Origin: Aeromicrobium endophyticum
Lineage (GTDB): Bacteria > Actinomycetota > Actinomycetes > Propionibacteriales > Nocardioidaceae
Direction of reading: 5' to 3'
Assembly: GCF_003586285.1 (NCBI RefSeq)
Contig: NZ_QUBR01000003.1
Coordinates: forward strand, 186,001-250,000
Length of the DNA: 64,000 nt
The notes below the pieces were generated by a model. The model made no database searches. It worked only from the letters and a program-made list of their open reading frames with translations, and was not told the origin of the DNA. A program made the translations under genes and the position numbers. Positions 7,950 to 17,552 of the stretch are shown in pieces; position 1 is the stretch's first letter; every line of letters starts with the position of its first letter.

Positions 7950-10900
7950 TCAGGCGAAGGCCTGCTGCATCAGCTCGGCCTGCTCCTCGACGTGGCGGTT
8001 GTGCGAGCCGACCGACGGTGCGGAGGACTCGGGACGCGACACCCGCACGAGCGGGAGCCCGTCGAACTCGCCGCTGAAGTGCAGCGCGACGTGCGGCCAC
8101 GGGCCCTGGTTGGCGGGCTCGTCCTGCACCCACCGCACCTCGCGGGCGTTGGTGAACCGCGCCACCTCGGCGTTGAGCTCGTCGACCGGACGGGGGTAGA
8201 TCTGCTCGAGGCGGACGATCGCCGTGCGCTTGGAGTCGCCCTCGAGCTTCTCGCGCTCGGCCATGAGGTCCCACGTGACACGACCCGAGCAGACCAGCAC
8301 GCGCTCCACCGCCGACGGATCGGCCGCGCCCTCGCCGAAGGCCGCATCGCCGATGACCGGACGGAACGTGCCCGTCGTGAAGTCGTCGGGCTGCGACGCC
8401 GCTGCCTTGCTGCGCAGCATCGACTTGGGCGTGAACACGATCAACGGACGGTGCTCGCTCTCGAGCGCCTGGCGGCGCAGGAGGTGGAAGTACGACGCGG
8501 GCGTGGAGGGCTGGGCGACCGTCATGGCCTCGTCGGCGCACAACGTCAGGAACCGCTCGATGCGGGCCGACGAGTGGTCGGGTCCCTGGCCCTCGTAGCC
8601 GTGGGGCAGCAGCAGGACGACGCCCGACTTCTGGCCCCACTTGGTCTCGCCGGCCGAGATGTACTCGTCGATGACCGACTGGGCGCCGTTGACGAAGTCG
8701 CCGAACTGGGCCTCCCAGATGGTCAGCGCCTCGGGACGCGCGACCGAGTAGCCGTACTCGAAGCCGAGGGCGGCGTACTCGCTGAGCAGCGAGTCGTAGA
8801 CGTGGAAGCTGGCCTGCTCGTCGCCGATGTTGGACAGCGGCGTCCACTCGTCGGCGTTGGTGCGATCGATGATCGTGGCGAAGCGCGACGAGAAGGTGCC
8901 GCGACGGGTGTCCTGGCCGGAGATGCGCACCGGACGTCCGTCGAGCAGCAGCGAGCCCATCGCGAGGATCTCGCCGGTGCCCCAGTCGATCGGCCCGGCC
9001 GAGATGGACTGCGCGCGGCGCTGGAGCTGCGGCAGCACCTTCGGGTGGACCGTGAAGCCCTCGGGCACGTTGGTGTACGAGTCGGCGATCGCCTTCATGG
9101 CCTCGGTCGAGATCGCGGTGACGAGCTCGCCGGCGTGCTCGGGCTTCTCGGGGTAGTCGGGCGTGCGGGTGTAGTCGGGGTCCGACGTGGCCTGCTTGAC
9201 CTCGGCGAAGTTGCGCTCGAGCTGGGCCTGGTAGTCGCTGAGGGCGACCTCGGCCTCTTCGAGCGTGATGTCGCCGCGACCCACCAACGCCTCGGTGTAG
9301 AGCTTGCGCACCGACTTCTTGGCGTTGATCGTGTCGTACATCAGGGGCTGCGTGAAGCTGGGGTCGTCGCCCTCGTTGTGACCGCGGCGGCGGTAGCAGA
9401 CCAGGTCGATGACGACGTCCTTGTGGAAGGTGCGCCGGTACTCGTAGGCCAGCTGTGCCACGCGGATGCACGCCTCGGGGTCGTCGCCGTTGACGTGGAA
9501 CACGGGCGCCTGGATCATGCGCGCGACGTCGGTGCAGTAGGTGGACGAGCGCGACGACGACGGCGACGTGGTGAAGCCGACCTGGTTGTTGACGATCAGG
9601 TGGATCGTGCCGCCGGTGCGGTAGCCGCGCAGCTGCGACAGGTTGAGCGTCTCGGCGACGACTCCCTGGCCCGCGAACGCGGCGTCGCCGTGGACCAGGA
9701 CGGGCAGCACGGGGTACGCCGCACCCTGGTTGAGGCGGTCCTGCTTGGCGCGGGCGATGCCCTCGAGCACGGGGTCGACGACTTCGAGGTGCGAGGGGTT
9801 GGCCGCGATCGAGACCTTGACCTTGTCGCCGTTGCCGGACGTGAACTCGCCCTCGACGCCCAGGTGGTACTTGACGTCGCCGGAGCCCTGCACGGTGCGC
9901 GGGTCGATGTTGCCCTCGAACTCGCGGAAGACCTGGCTGGGACGCTTGCCGGCGATGTTGACCAGCGCGTTGAGCCGGCCGCGGTGTGCCATGCCGATGC
10001 ACACCTCGTCGAGCTTGTCGGCCGCTGCCGCCTCGCAGATCTCGTCGAGGAACGGGATGGTCGTCTCGCCGCCCTCGAGGCTGAAGCGCTTCTGACCGAC
10101 GAACTTGGTCTGCAGGAACGTCTCGAAGGCCTCGGCCTGGTTGAGCTTCTGCAGGATGCGCAGCTGCTCCTCGCGCGGCGGCTTGGTGTGCGGACGCTCG
10201 ATGCGCTCCTGGAACCACTCGCGCTCGGAGGGCTCCTGGATGTGCATGTACTCCAGCCCGATCGTGCGGGCGTAGGAGTCGCGCAGGATGCCGAGGATCT
10301 CGCGCAGCTTCATGAAGCGCTTGTCGCTCTTGAACGAGCCGGTCGCGAACTCGCGGTCGAGGTCCCACAGCGTCAGGCCGTGCGACGCCGTGTCGAGGTC
10401 GGGGTGGCTGCGCGGGGAGTTGTCGAGCGGGTTGGTGTCGGCCATCAGGTGGCCACGGACCCGGAAGGCGTGGATCAGCTCGAGGACGCGCGACTGCTTG
10501 TGCACCTCGTCGTCGTGGCTGACCGCGATGTCCTGGGCCCAGCGGATGGGCTCGTAGGGGATCTTGAGCGCGCGGAAGATGTCGTCGTAGAAGCCGTTCT
10601 CGCCGAGCAGCAGCGCGTGGACGCGCTTGAGGAACTCGCCGGACTGGGCGCCCTGGATGACGCGGTGGTCGTACGTCGACGTCAGGGTCACCATCTTGGA
10701 GATGGCCATCTGCGCCAGGGTGTGGTCGGACGCGCCCTGGAACTCCGGCGGGTACTCCATCGAGCCGACGCCGATGATGACGCCCTGGCCCGACATGAGT
10801 CGCGGCACCGAGTGGTTGGTGCCGATGCCGCCGGGGTTGGTCAGGCTGAGCGTCGTGCCCTGGAAGTCGCTGACCTCGAGCTTGCCGTCGCGCGCCTTGC

Positions 10901-11768
10901 GGACCATGGTCTCGTAGGCGGCCCAGAACTCCGCGAAGCTCATGGTCTCGGTCGCCTTGATCGACGGCACCAGCAGCTGGCGCGAGCCGTCGGGCTTCTG
11001 CAGGTCGATCGCGAGGCCGAAGTTGACGTGCTCGGGCTTGAGCTGGTTGGGCTTGCCCTTCTCGTCCACCTCGTAGCCGGTGTTCATCTCGGGCATGGCC
11101 TTGACGGCCTGCACGATCGCGTAGCCGATCAGGTGCGTGAACGAGACCTTGCCGCCGCGAGCGCGGGCCAGGTGGTTGTTGATGACGGTGCGGTTGTCGA
11201 ACAGCAGCTTGACCGGCACCGAGCGCACGCTGGTGGCCGTCGGGACGGTCAGGCTCGCGTCCATGTTCTGGACGGTGCGGGCGGCCGCGCCGCGCAGGAC
11301 GACCTTCTCGACCTCGCCGGGACCGGTGGGCTTGGCGGCGTCCTTCGGCTTGTCGGCGGGTGCGCCCGAGCGGGCGGACGACGCAGCCGGGGCCTTGGGC
11401 GCCGGCGTGCCGTTGGGCGTGGGGGCGGCCGCGTCGGCCGGGGCGGCCGCGGGGACGGGCTTGACCGGCGCAGGGGAGTCGGGGGCCTTCTCCTCGGGCG
11501 GTGCCACCGAGACCGGCTCGGTCTTGGCGGCCGGCGCGACGGTGGAGGCCGGCGAGGTGGGCGGCGGAGTGGCGGCGGCAGGCACCGGGGCCGTTCCGTT
11601 GGCCGCGGCACCGGACGCGAGGTCGGCACCGTCACCGGTCTCGAAGAAGGCGACCCACGTCTCGTCTACCGACGACGGGTCCTCCCGGTAGCGGTCGTGC
11701 ATCTCTTCAACGAGCCACTGGTTCGTGCCGAAATCAGGAGTTGAATGGTCTTGGGAGGACTCGGCCAC
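7950..11768 (-). CDS. kgd: multifunctional 2-oxoglutarate decarboxylase / dehydrogenase E1 with E2-like domain
   Basis: This 1272-residue TCA-cycle enzyme has the actinobacterial Kgd/OdhA layout. It has an E1 N-terminal segment (GTNQWLVEEMHDRYREDP), an Ala/Pro-rich flexible linker (about 45-125), and an E2o-like acyltransferase domain (about 130-365) with the catalytic STYDHRVIQGAQ motif. ThDP-dependent E1 domains follow with GMAHRGRLN, GDAAFAGQGVVAET and an ETL-rich C-terminus. The enzyme decarboxylates 2-oxoglutarate and, with lipoylated E2 and E3, makes succinyl-CoA. In mycobacteria it is inhibited by the FHA protein GarA; the N-terminal docking segment appears present. The start is GTG at 11768. 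The long open frame on the opposite strand is a GC-bias artefact. Confidence 0.95.
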   Translation of the reverse strand: MAESSQDHSTPDFGTNQWLVEEMHDRYREDPSSVDETWVAFFETGDGADLASGAAANGTAPVPAAATPPPTSPASTVAPAAKTEPVSVAPPEEKAPDSPAPVKPVPAAAPADAAAPTPNGTPAPKAPAASSARSGAPADKPKDAAKPTGPGEVEKVVLRGAAARTVQNMDASLTVPTATSVRSVPVKLLFDNRTVINNHLARARGGKVSFTHLIGYAIVQAVKAMPEMNTGYEVDEKGKPNQLKPEHVNFGLAIDLQKPDGSRQLLVPSIKATETMSFAEFWAAYETMVRKARDGKLEVSDFQGTTLSLTNPGGIGTNHSVPRLMSGQGVIIGVGSMEYPPEFQGASDHTLAQMAISKMVTLTSTYDHRVIQGAQSGEFLKRVHALLLGENGFYDDIFRALKIPYEPIRWAQDIAVSHDDEVHKQSRVLELIHAFRVRGHLMADTNPLDNSPRSHPDLDTASHGLTLWDLDREFATGSFKSDKRFMKLREILGILRDSYARTIGLEYMHIQEPSEREWFQERIERPHTKPPREEQLRILQKLNQAEAFETFLQTKFVGQKRFSLEGGETTIPFLDEICEAAAADKLDEVCIGMAHRGRLNALVNIAGKRPSQVFREFEGNIDPRTVQGSGDVKYHLGVEGEFTSGNGDKVKVSIAANPSHLEVVDPVLEGIARAKQDRLNQGAAYPVLPVLVHGDAAFAGQGVVAETLNLSQLRGYRTGGTIHLIVNNQVGFTTSPSSSRSSTYCTDVARMIQAPVFHVNGDDPEACIRVAQLAYEYRRTFHKDVVIDLVCYRRRGHNEGDDPSFTQPLMYDTINAKKSVRKLYTEALVGRGDITLEEAEVALSDYQAQLERNFAEVKQATSDPDYTRTPDYPEKPEHAGELVTAISTEAMKAIADSYTNVPEGFTVHPKVLPQLQRRAQSISAGPIDWGTGEILAMGSLLLDGRPVRISGQDTRRGTFSSRFATIIDRTNADEWTPLSNIGDEQASFHVYDSLLSEYAALGFEYGYSVARPEALTIWEAQFGDFVNGAQSVIDEYISAGETKWGQKSGVVLLLPHGYEGQGPDHSSARIERFLTLCADEAMTVAQPSTPASYFHLLRRQALESEHRPLIVFTPKSMLRSKAAASQPDDFTTGTFRPVIGDAAFGEGAADPSAVERVLVCSGRVTWDLMAEREKLEGDSKRTAIVRLEQIYPRPVDELNAEVARFTNAREVRWVQDEPANQGPWPHVALHFSGEFDGLPLVRVSRPESSAPSVGSHNRHVEEQAELMQQAFA

Positions 11769-11903
11769 AGCCTCGATCGCCTCTTCCGATGTGTGTGCTG
11801 GCGCGTAGGTGAAAGTGTGCTCTCCACACTAACGCGAGGCACCAGCCGAGCGCAGGCAGGTGGGGCCCCGAGATGGGTCACACGCGCCGCACCACGGTGA
11901 CAG

Positions 11904-12947
11904 TCAGTCGGCGATGCTCAGGCGCGGCTCACGCTCGACGAATCGGCCGAAGGCGTCGGCCTCGGCCTGCAGCCCCCGGCGCAGCGATGCGGTCGTGGGG
12001 GCGGCCGACCGGACGTCGATCGCGACGGTCCGGGCCGCGAGGGTGCGGGTCCACGAACCGGCCAGCCGTCCGGCGACGAACAGCAGGCCGGCGGCCCGCA
12101 TGACCTCGCCTCCGGCTCCGGCTATGCCGTCGTCGTCGCCCGGGTCGCGGGCGTACGAGACGTACTCGTCGAAGTTCGGCAGCAGCATCACCTCGGGGGG
12201 TTCGGACTCGACGGGCTCGTCGAGCGCCCAGTGCGTCACCCCGTCCACGTCGAGGGGCCGCAGCCCGGCGAGGTCGATGGCCCGGCGGCTGTCGGTCAGC
12301 GTCAGGCTCGTCCACCACGCGAGGTCGCGGTCGCGGACGGGTCCGTGGCCGGCGGCGTACCGTCGGGCGACCTCGGCCAGCAGCTCGTCGCGCGACCGCT
12401 CGACCGGACGTGTCTCGATCAGGCGGTAGGTGTGCTGCTTGCCGTCCATGGGTCCGCTGGCGATCGCGGCGTCGATCTCCGCGCTGATGACGACGTGGGC
12501 GACCGCCTGGCCGGTGAGCACGAGCCCGGACGCCGCGAGGACGTCGGCCAGCTCGCGGCGGGTGCGCGGACGTCCGTCGGCGAGGGCCTCCACGACCAGG
12601 GACGCGCCGCGGTCGACGACGTCGGACGTCAGCCCGATCGACCGGTTGGTGGTCTCGAGCAGGCGGCGCACGCGGGGCCCGGTGAGGGCCTGCAGCCAGG
12701 GCAGGTCGTCAGGGGCGACGAGGTGCCAGGTGGGCCGCAGCACGTGCGTGCGCAGGACCTCGCCGGTGTCGAAGGCCTGCTGCAGCTCGGCGAGCGTCGT
12801 GCCGGGCAGGCGTCGCCCCACGCCCCACAGCGCCATGTCGTGCAGCTGCGACTGGACGCACCCCAGGTGACGCACGACGTCGACCAGGGTGCCCGGCCGC
12901 GGGCCGTCGAGCCCCTGGGCGTGCAGCCGACCGAGGACGGGGCGCAC
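11904..12947 (-). CDS. winged-helix DNA-binding protein, HTH_42 / AlkZ-like
   Basis: This 347-residue protein belongs to the HTH_42 superfamily (COG3214), which includes the DNA interstrand-crosslink glycosylases AlkZ/AlkX. It shows VRHLGCVQSQLHDMALWGVGRR near the N-terminus, where family members carry the catalytic Q-x-Q motif (here QSQ), and LPNFDEYVSYARD toward the C-terminus. Whether it excises modified bases or only binds DNA is not known. It begins 4 nt after the GH18 glycosidase stop, so the two are probably co-transcribed. The GH18 link may be positional only. Confidence 0.82.
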   Translation of the reverse strand: MRPVLGRLHAQGLDGPRPGTLVDVVRHLGCVQSQLHDMALWGVGRRLPGTTLAELQQAFDTGEVLRTHVLRPTWHLVAPDDLPWLQALTGPRVRRLLETTNRSIGLTSDVVDRGASLVVEALADGRPRTRRELADVLAASGLVLTGQAVAHVVISAEIDAAIASGPMDGKQHTYRLIETRPVERSRDELLAEVARRYAAGHGPVRDRDLAWWTSLTLTDSRRAIDLAGLRPLDVDGVTHWALDEPVESEPPEVMLLPNFDEYVSYARDPGDDDGIAGAGGEVMRAAGLLFVAGRLAGSWTRTLAARTVAIDVRSAAPTTASLRRGLQAEADAFGRFVEREPRLSIAD

Positions 12948-12951
12948 CGCG

Positions 12952-14538
12952 TCAGTCCGTGTCGGCCGAGGCGGCCGCAGCCGCCTGTCGGATCTCGGCG
13001 TCGGTCAGCTGACGCCACGGCGACGGCTCGTTCTGGGTGGCACGGGCGTCGGGGCTGACGCCCGTCGAGTACCACTTGGCCACGAACGCCGTGCCGCGCA
13101 GCATGACGCGCTCGCCCTTGCGGTAGGCCGCGCCCTGGTCCCAGGCCGGATAGGTGCCGCTGGGCAGCGTGGGCACCTGGACCGGCTTCTCGCCGGGCAG
13201 CACCGGCCCGATCAGCCGCCACGGCGAGGCGCTCTCGTCGACGACCGGGTCGTCGGGGGTGTCGCCGAGCGTCCACCACTTGGCCACGTAGGCGTTGCGG
13301 TGCCACACGACGCGGGTGCCCTCGACGTACGTCTCGTCGGCGCTCCAGATCGGGTACGGGCTGGTGGCGGGATCGTCGGCGACGGGATTGTCGGCGGAAT
13401 CGCGTCCGCCGGCCCGGCCGCCCACGACGGGGGTGACCTCGGTGCTGTCGGGGCTGCCGGTCATGGTGCCGCGCAGCAGCGCGGCGAACGACTCCGCGCC
13501 CTGGTCGACGCCGCTGCACGAGTTGGAGACCACGGTGACGTCGGGGTAGTTGGCGCCGCACGTGCGGTCGCGGTTGAGCGACCACATCGACATGCGGCCG
13601 AGGCCCTTCTCGGCGGCGAAGGCGCTGAGACCCTTCGCGGCGGCGGTCGAGAAGATCTCGCCGGGCACGTCGTTCTGGCCGATCATCGGGGTCGCACCCA
13701 TGCGGCGCCACAGGGTGGCCGAGCCGACGTCCTGGCCGGCGCGGGCGTAGACCTGTCCGAGCTGTCGGTGCGTCGCGGTGAGGGCCGAGGTGGACGCGTC
13801 GAGCATCGTCTGGTCCTTGGCGCGGCTGCCGCCGTAGTCCATCGTCATGACGTTGACGCCCGACAGCTCGACCTTCTGCTCGAGCATCGCCGCGACCACC
13901 TGACGTCCCTCGGTCGACAGGCCCTGCGGCGAGACGGGCAGCGTCAGCCAGACGCGCAGGTTCTTGCCGGCCTTCGCGCGGGCGACCTGGAGCGCCTTGA
14001 TGGCCGCGGCACGGCGCTGCGTGGCGGCGGCATCGGCCAGCGCCGGGCCCTCGATGTCGAGGTCGATCGTGCGCACGTCGTACCGGTCCACGACGGAGGT
14101 GTAGGCGTCGACCAGCTGGGAGGGGTCGGTGCACGCCGTGGAGAGCTCTGAGTTCGCGGCACCGCCGAACGAGACCACGACGCTGCCCCCGGCCTGGCGC
14201 AGCCGCGCGATGCGACGGTCGAGGTCGATGTCGTCGGACGCCGCGTCCAGCGAGTACGCGCCGCCCCAGGTGGGCGAGCAGGCGCTGTCCGGGTCGGCCA
14301 CGACGAACGACAGCACGATGTCGCGCGCTGCCTTCGACGCTGGCTGCTCGAACTCGTAGAGCGGGGTGACGGTCGCGTCGACGTAGCCTGCGTACCAGGC
14401 GGCGCCGTGCGAGCCGGCCGCCTGAGCATCCTGCACGTGGCGCCAGCTGGACGTGCCGGCGAAGGTCAGTCCGCCGACGATCGCGACCAGGATCGCCAGC
14501 CGGGGCACGGACAGGCGTCGTCCATCGAATCGGCCCAC
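12952..14538 (-). CDS. secreted or membrane-anchored GH18 glycosidase (chitinase-like) with two C-terminal chitin-binding modules
   Basis: This 528-residue protein has a basic N-terminus, a hydrophobic segment (about 13-32) that is a signal peptide or anchor, and a GH18 barrel (about 45-345). Two CBM5/12-type modules follow (about 395-450 and 460-515), each with a WWT/WYS aromatic platform (VAKWWTLGDTP and VAKWYSTGVSP). The GH18 active-site strand reads RTIDLDIEG. The catalytic Glu and the DxE aspartate are present, but the first Asp of the canonical DxxDxDxE is replaced by Arg. The product probably cleaves beta-1,4-GlcNAc-containing polymers, but substrate is inferred. It is divergent from a processive glycosyltransferase. 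Confidence 0.85.
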   Translation of the reverse strand: MGRFDGRRLSVPRLAILVAIVGGLTFAGTSSWRHVQDAQAAGSHGAAWYAGYVDATVTPLYEFEQPASKAARDIVLSFVVADPDSACSPTWGGAYSLDAASDDIDLDRRIARLRQAGGSVVVSFGGAANSELSTACTDPSQLVDAYTSVVDRYDVRTIDLDIEGPALADAAATQRRAAAIKALQVARAKAGKNLRVWLTLPVSPQGLSTEGRQVVAAMLEQKVELSGVNVMTMDYGGSRAKDQTMLDASTSALTATHRQLGQVYARAGQDVGSATLWRRMGATPMIGQNDVPGEIFSTAAAKGLSAFAAEKGLGRMSMWSLNRDRTCGANYPDVTVVSNSCSGVDQGAESFAALLRGTMTGSPDSTEVTPVVGGRAGGRDSADNPVADDPATSPYPIWSADETYVEGTRVVWHRNAYVAKWWTLGDTPDDPVVDESASPWRLIGPVLPGEKPVQVPTLPSGTYPAWDQGAAYRKGERVMLRGTAFVAKWYSTGVSPDARATQNEPSPWRQLTDAEIRQAAAAASADTD

Positions 14539-14659
14539 GGGCCACGCTCCTCATCGTTCTCCCCGAACGCCCCATGGTGACATCGCGGGCAGGGCCGCGC
14601 GGAGCCGGGCGTCCTCGGCCACTACTGTGTCGCCGGGGGCCGACGAGGGAGACAGGGTC

Positions 14660-16954
14660 GTGCGACTCAGGGGCAGGGCGGACCGGACCGAGACGAAGAC
14701 CCGACGGCAGTGGGGTGCAGAACGCCGGTCGGAGCCGTTGTCGATCATCCATCCCGTGCCGAGCGGCTCCAAGATCACCTGGGGCCGGGTGGGCATCGTG
14801 GTGACGATCCTGGCGTGGATCGGCTACGTCGTCTCGACGATCATCCGTCAGTTCATCGACTACGGCGGCAGCTTCCGCTTCACGATGGAGGCGCTGTCGT
14901 ACCTCGTCGTGGTGACCTTCCTGACCTTCTCGGCGCTGATGTACCTGGTCGCGCGACAAGGAGCGCTCATCCGCTTCCGCGACCACACCCGGGCGCCGCG
15001 CGGCATGCTCGACCGGCACTTCGGCGACACCAGGAGCCAACGGCTGACGGTCCTGGTGCCGTCGTACGCCGAGGAGCCCGACGTCGTCCGGCTGACGCTG
15101 TGGAGCGCTGCCCTGCAGGAGTACCCCTACCTCGACCTCGTGCTGCTGATCGACGACCCGCCGAACCCGACCGACCCCGACGTGCTGGCCAAGCTCGAGG
15201 CCACGCGCCGCCTGGCCCCCGACATCGAGGAGGCGCTGCGCGAGCCGCGCGACCGCTTCCAGGGGTCCCTCGAGGCCGCCGCTGCGTACCTGGCGACGCA
15301 CGACGTCGACCGCAAGGCCGTCAAGACGCTCCTGCGCGAGTACCGGGCGGCGGTGGCCTGGTTGAAGGCGATGGCCGAGCAGGAGGACGTCGTCGACCAC
15401 GTCAGCGAGTTCTTCGTCGACCAGGTGCTGGTCGGTCTGGCCAACGAGCTCAACCTGACGGCGATCGCCCTGCAGGCAGCCCTCGACCAGGGCGGACTGC
15501 CCGAGGCCGACCGGGTCGAGGAGCTGCACCGCCGGCTGGCCTGGATCTTCCGGGCCGATCTCACCAGCTTCGAGCGCAAGCGGTACGCGTCGCTGTCGAA
15601 CGAGGCCAACAAGGCCATGAACGTCAACTCGTACCTCGGGCTGATGGGGCACGTGTGGCGGCCGCACGACACCGCCGCCGGCCTGATGCTCGACGAGGTC
15701 GAGTCGGCCGAGCCGGGCGACCTCGTCATCCCCGACTCCGGCTACGTGCTCACGCTCGACGCGGACTCGCAGCTGCTGCGCGACTACTGCGTGCGCCTGG
15801 TCTTCTACCTCGAGCAGAGCGAGAACCGGCACGTCGCGATCATCCAGACGCCGTACTCGTCGTTCCGCGGTGCGCCGACCCGCATCGAGCGGATCGCGGG
15901 CGCCTCGACCGACCTGCAGCACATCCTCCACCAGGGCAAGACCTTCCACAACGCGACGTTCTGGGTGGGGGCCAACGCCGTCATCCGCAAGGAGGCGCTC
16001 GAGGACATCGTCGAGGTGCAGAACGTCGGCGGCTACGACATCAAGACGTACATCCAGGACCGGACCGTCATCGAGGACACCGAGTCGAGCATCGACATCG
16101 GCACCGCGGGCTGGTCACTCGTCAACTATCCCGAGCGGCTGAGCTACAGCGCGACGCCGCCCGACTTCGGCTCGCTCGTCGTGCAGCGACGACGGTGGGC
16201 CAACGGGGGACTGCTGATCCTGCCCAAGCTGTGGGGCCAGGTGCGGCACCGGCGCCACAGCCGCGAGCGCGTGCACCTCACCGAGCTCGCCCTGCGGGTC
16301 AACTACATGGGCTCGATCGCCTGGGCCAGCTTCGGCCTGCTCTTCCTGCTGTTCTACCCGTACGACAGCCGCCTGCTCAGCCCGCTGGTGCTGGCTGCGG
16401 CGCTGCCGTACTTCGTGGCGATGGGCAGCGACCTGCGCGACTGTGGCCACCGGTTCTCCGACATCTTCCGCATCTACGGCTTCAACCTCGTGCTGCTGCC
16501 GGTCAACCTGGCCGGCGTGCTGAAGTCGATCCAGCAGGCGTTCACGGGCGAGAAGATCCCGTTCGCCCGCACGCCCAAGGTGCGCAACCGCACGGCGGCC
16601 CCGGCCTGGCACGTGCTCGTGCCGTACCTGATCGTGGGGTTCTCGATCCTGACGGCCTACCGCGACTTCAACCAGCACAACTGGGGGAACTTCAGCTTCG
16701 CGGTGTTCAACGCGGTGCTGGCCGGCACGGCGATCCGGGCGTACATCGGGCTGCGCGCGTCCTTCGTCGACATGGGCCTCGGCGTCCTCAACTGGCTGTA
16801 CGTCGAGCGTCGTCCGAAGAAGGTCGCCGCTCCCGAGCCGACCGATGCCGCCATCGACTGGGCGGGGATCCTGTACTTCGGCGACCGCCGTCTGGCACGC
16901 GACCTGCGGCGTCCGGACGACCGGCGTCGCCGCGTGACGCGCGCGCGTCGCTGA
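14660..16954 (+). CDS. cellulose-synthase-like family 2 glycosyltransferase, multi-spanning
   Basis: This 764-residue membrane enzyme has two N-terminal transmembrane helices (about 35-60 and 70-95). A cytosolic GT-A domain follows, with VLVPSYAEEPDVV, a LTLDADSQ metal-binding motif and QRRRWANGG (the Q/RxxRW signature of processive synthases). Five or more C-terminal helices follow. An unusual helical insertion (about 190-310) separates the first strands from the DxD. GTG at 14660 is chosen because AGGGAGACAGGG precedes it and the upstream in-frame codons are antisense to the GH18 gene. It probably makes and exports a beta-linked polysaccharide; the sugar is unknown. The neighbouring chitin-binding hydrolase suggests a GlcNAc-containing product. 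Confidence 0.87.
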   Translation: MRLRGRADRTETKTRRQWGAERRSEPLSIIHPVPSGSKITWGRVGIVVTILAWIGYVVSTIIRQFIDYGGSFRFTMEALSYLVVVTFLTFSALMYLVARQGALIRFRDHTRAPRGMLDRHFGDTRSQRLTVLVPSYAEEPDVVRLTLWSAALQEYPYLDLVLLIDDPPNPTDPDVLAKLEATRRLAPDIEEALREPRDRFQGSLEAAAAYLATHDVDRKAVKTLLREYRAAVAWLKAMAEQEDVVDHVSEFFVDQVLVGLANELNLTAIALQAALDQGGLPEADRVEELHRRLAWIFRADLTSFERKRYASLSNEANKAMNVNSYLGLMGHVWRPHDTAAGLMLDEVESAEPGDLVIPDSGYVLTLDADSQLLRDYCVRLVFYLEQSENRHVAIIQTPYSSFRGAPTRIERIAGASTDLQHILHQGKTFHNATFWVGANAVIRKEALEDIVEVQNVGGYDIKTYIQDRTVIEDTESSIDIGTAGWSLVNYPERLSYSATPPDFGSLVVQRRRWANGGLLILPKLWGQVRHRRHSRERVHLTELALRVNYMGSIAWASFGLLFLLFYPYDSRLLSPLVLAAALPYFVAMGSDLRDCGHRFSDIFRIYGFNLVLLPVNLAGVLKSIQQAFTGEKIPFARTPKVRNRTAAPAWHVLVPYLIVGFSILTAYRDFNQHNWGNFSFAVFNAVLAGTAIRAYIGLRASFVDMGLGVLNWLYVERRPKKVAAPEPTDAAIDWAGILYFGDRRLARDLRRPDDRRRRVTRARR

Positions 16955-16973
16955 CCGTCGCGACGTGCGACGA

Positions 16974-17006
16974 CCCGCCCCGGTGCTCCTCGAGGAGCGG
17001 GGCGGG
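16974..17006. terminator. terminator-like hairpin between the glycosyltransferase and osmC
   Basis: CCCGCCCC (16974-16981) pairs with GGGGCGGG (16999-17006), and CTCCTCGAGGAG lies inside as a further palindrome. Both convergent genes end here. There is no clear U-run, so efficiency is uncertain. Confidence 0.65.
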
Positions 17007-17035
17007 CCGTCGCGTGTCGTTCGGACGGAGGCGGG

Positions 17036-17491
17036 TCAGGCCGTCTCGAGAGCCGCGTCGAGCGTGATCTCGGGGACGGACGCGAGTGCCTTGCTGAGCG
17101 GGCAGCTGACCTTCGCGGCCTCGGCGGCCTCGGCGAAGCCCGCGTCGTCGATGCCCTCGACCTCGGCGCGCACCGTGAGGGCGATCTTGTGGATCTTGAA
17201 GCCCTGGTCGTCGGGGTCCTCGCCCAGCGTGACCTTGGCCGTGGTCTCGATCGTGACCGGGGTCGCGCCCTTCTGGCCGAGCAGCGCGGCCAGCTGCATC
17301 GTGTAGCAGGACGAGTGCGCGGCGCCGAGCAGCTCCTCGGGGTTGGTCGCTCCGCCGCCGTCGTCGGACGAGCGCTTCTTGAACGACATCTCGAACGTGC
17401 CGAGACCGGAGTCGGTCAGCTCGACCTGCCCGGAGCCGTCCTCGAATCCGCCGTCCCAGGCGGTGCGTGCAGTACGTGTCGGCATGCTCAT
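17036..17491 (-). CDS. osmC: OsmC/Ohr-family thiol peroxidase
   Basis: This 151-residue protein has both conserved cysteines of the OsmC family, in AHSSCYTMQLAA (about 59) and AAKVSCPLSKAL (about 129). It also has NPEELLGAAHSSC, typical of OsmC rather than Ohr. It reduces organic hydroperoxides using a Cys pair at the dimer interface, with dihydrolipoyl electron donors in related proteins. GAGAGG precedes the first ATG; the third codon is also ATG and would fit slightly better spacing. It is transcribed on its own toward the glycosyltransferase terminator. Confidence 0.9.
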   Translation of the reverse strand: MSMPTRTARTAWDGGFEDGSGQVELTDSGLGTFEMSFKKRSSDDGGGATNPEELLGAAHSSCYTMQLAALLGQKGATPVTIETTAKVTLGEDPDDQGFKIHKIALTVRAEVEGIDDAGFAEAAEAAKVSCPLSKALASVPEITLDAALETA

Positions 17492-17552
17492 AACCTCTCG
17501 TCGATGTGTGTCACCGACGCTACTGCCGCCCGCGCGACGCGCAACCGGGTTC

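Noticed and set aside
7776..11744. A 1322-codon open frame on the plus strand
   Set aside because: It is fully antisense to kgd, has low-complexity Arg/Val/Gly/Asp composition typical of GC-rich shadow frames and no recognisable domain.
12629..15949. An 1106-codon minus-strand frame across three genes
   Set aside because: It overlaps two real genes out of frame and the glycosyltransferase in antisense; no domain similarity.
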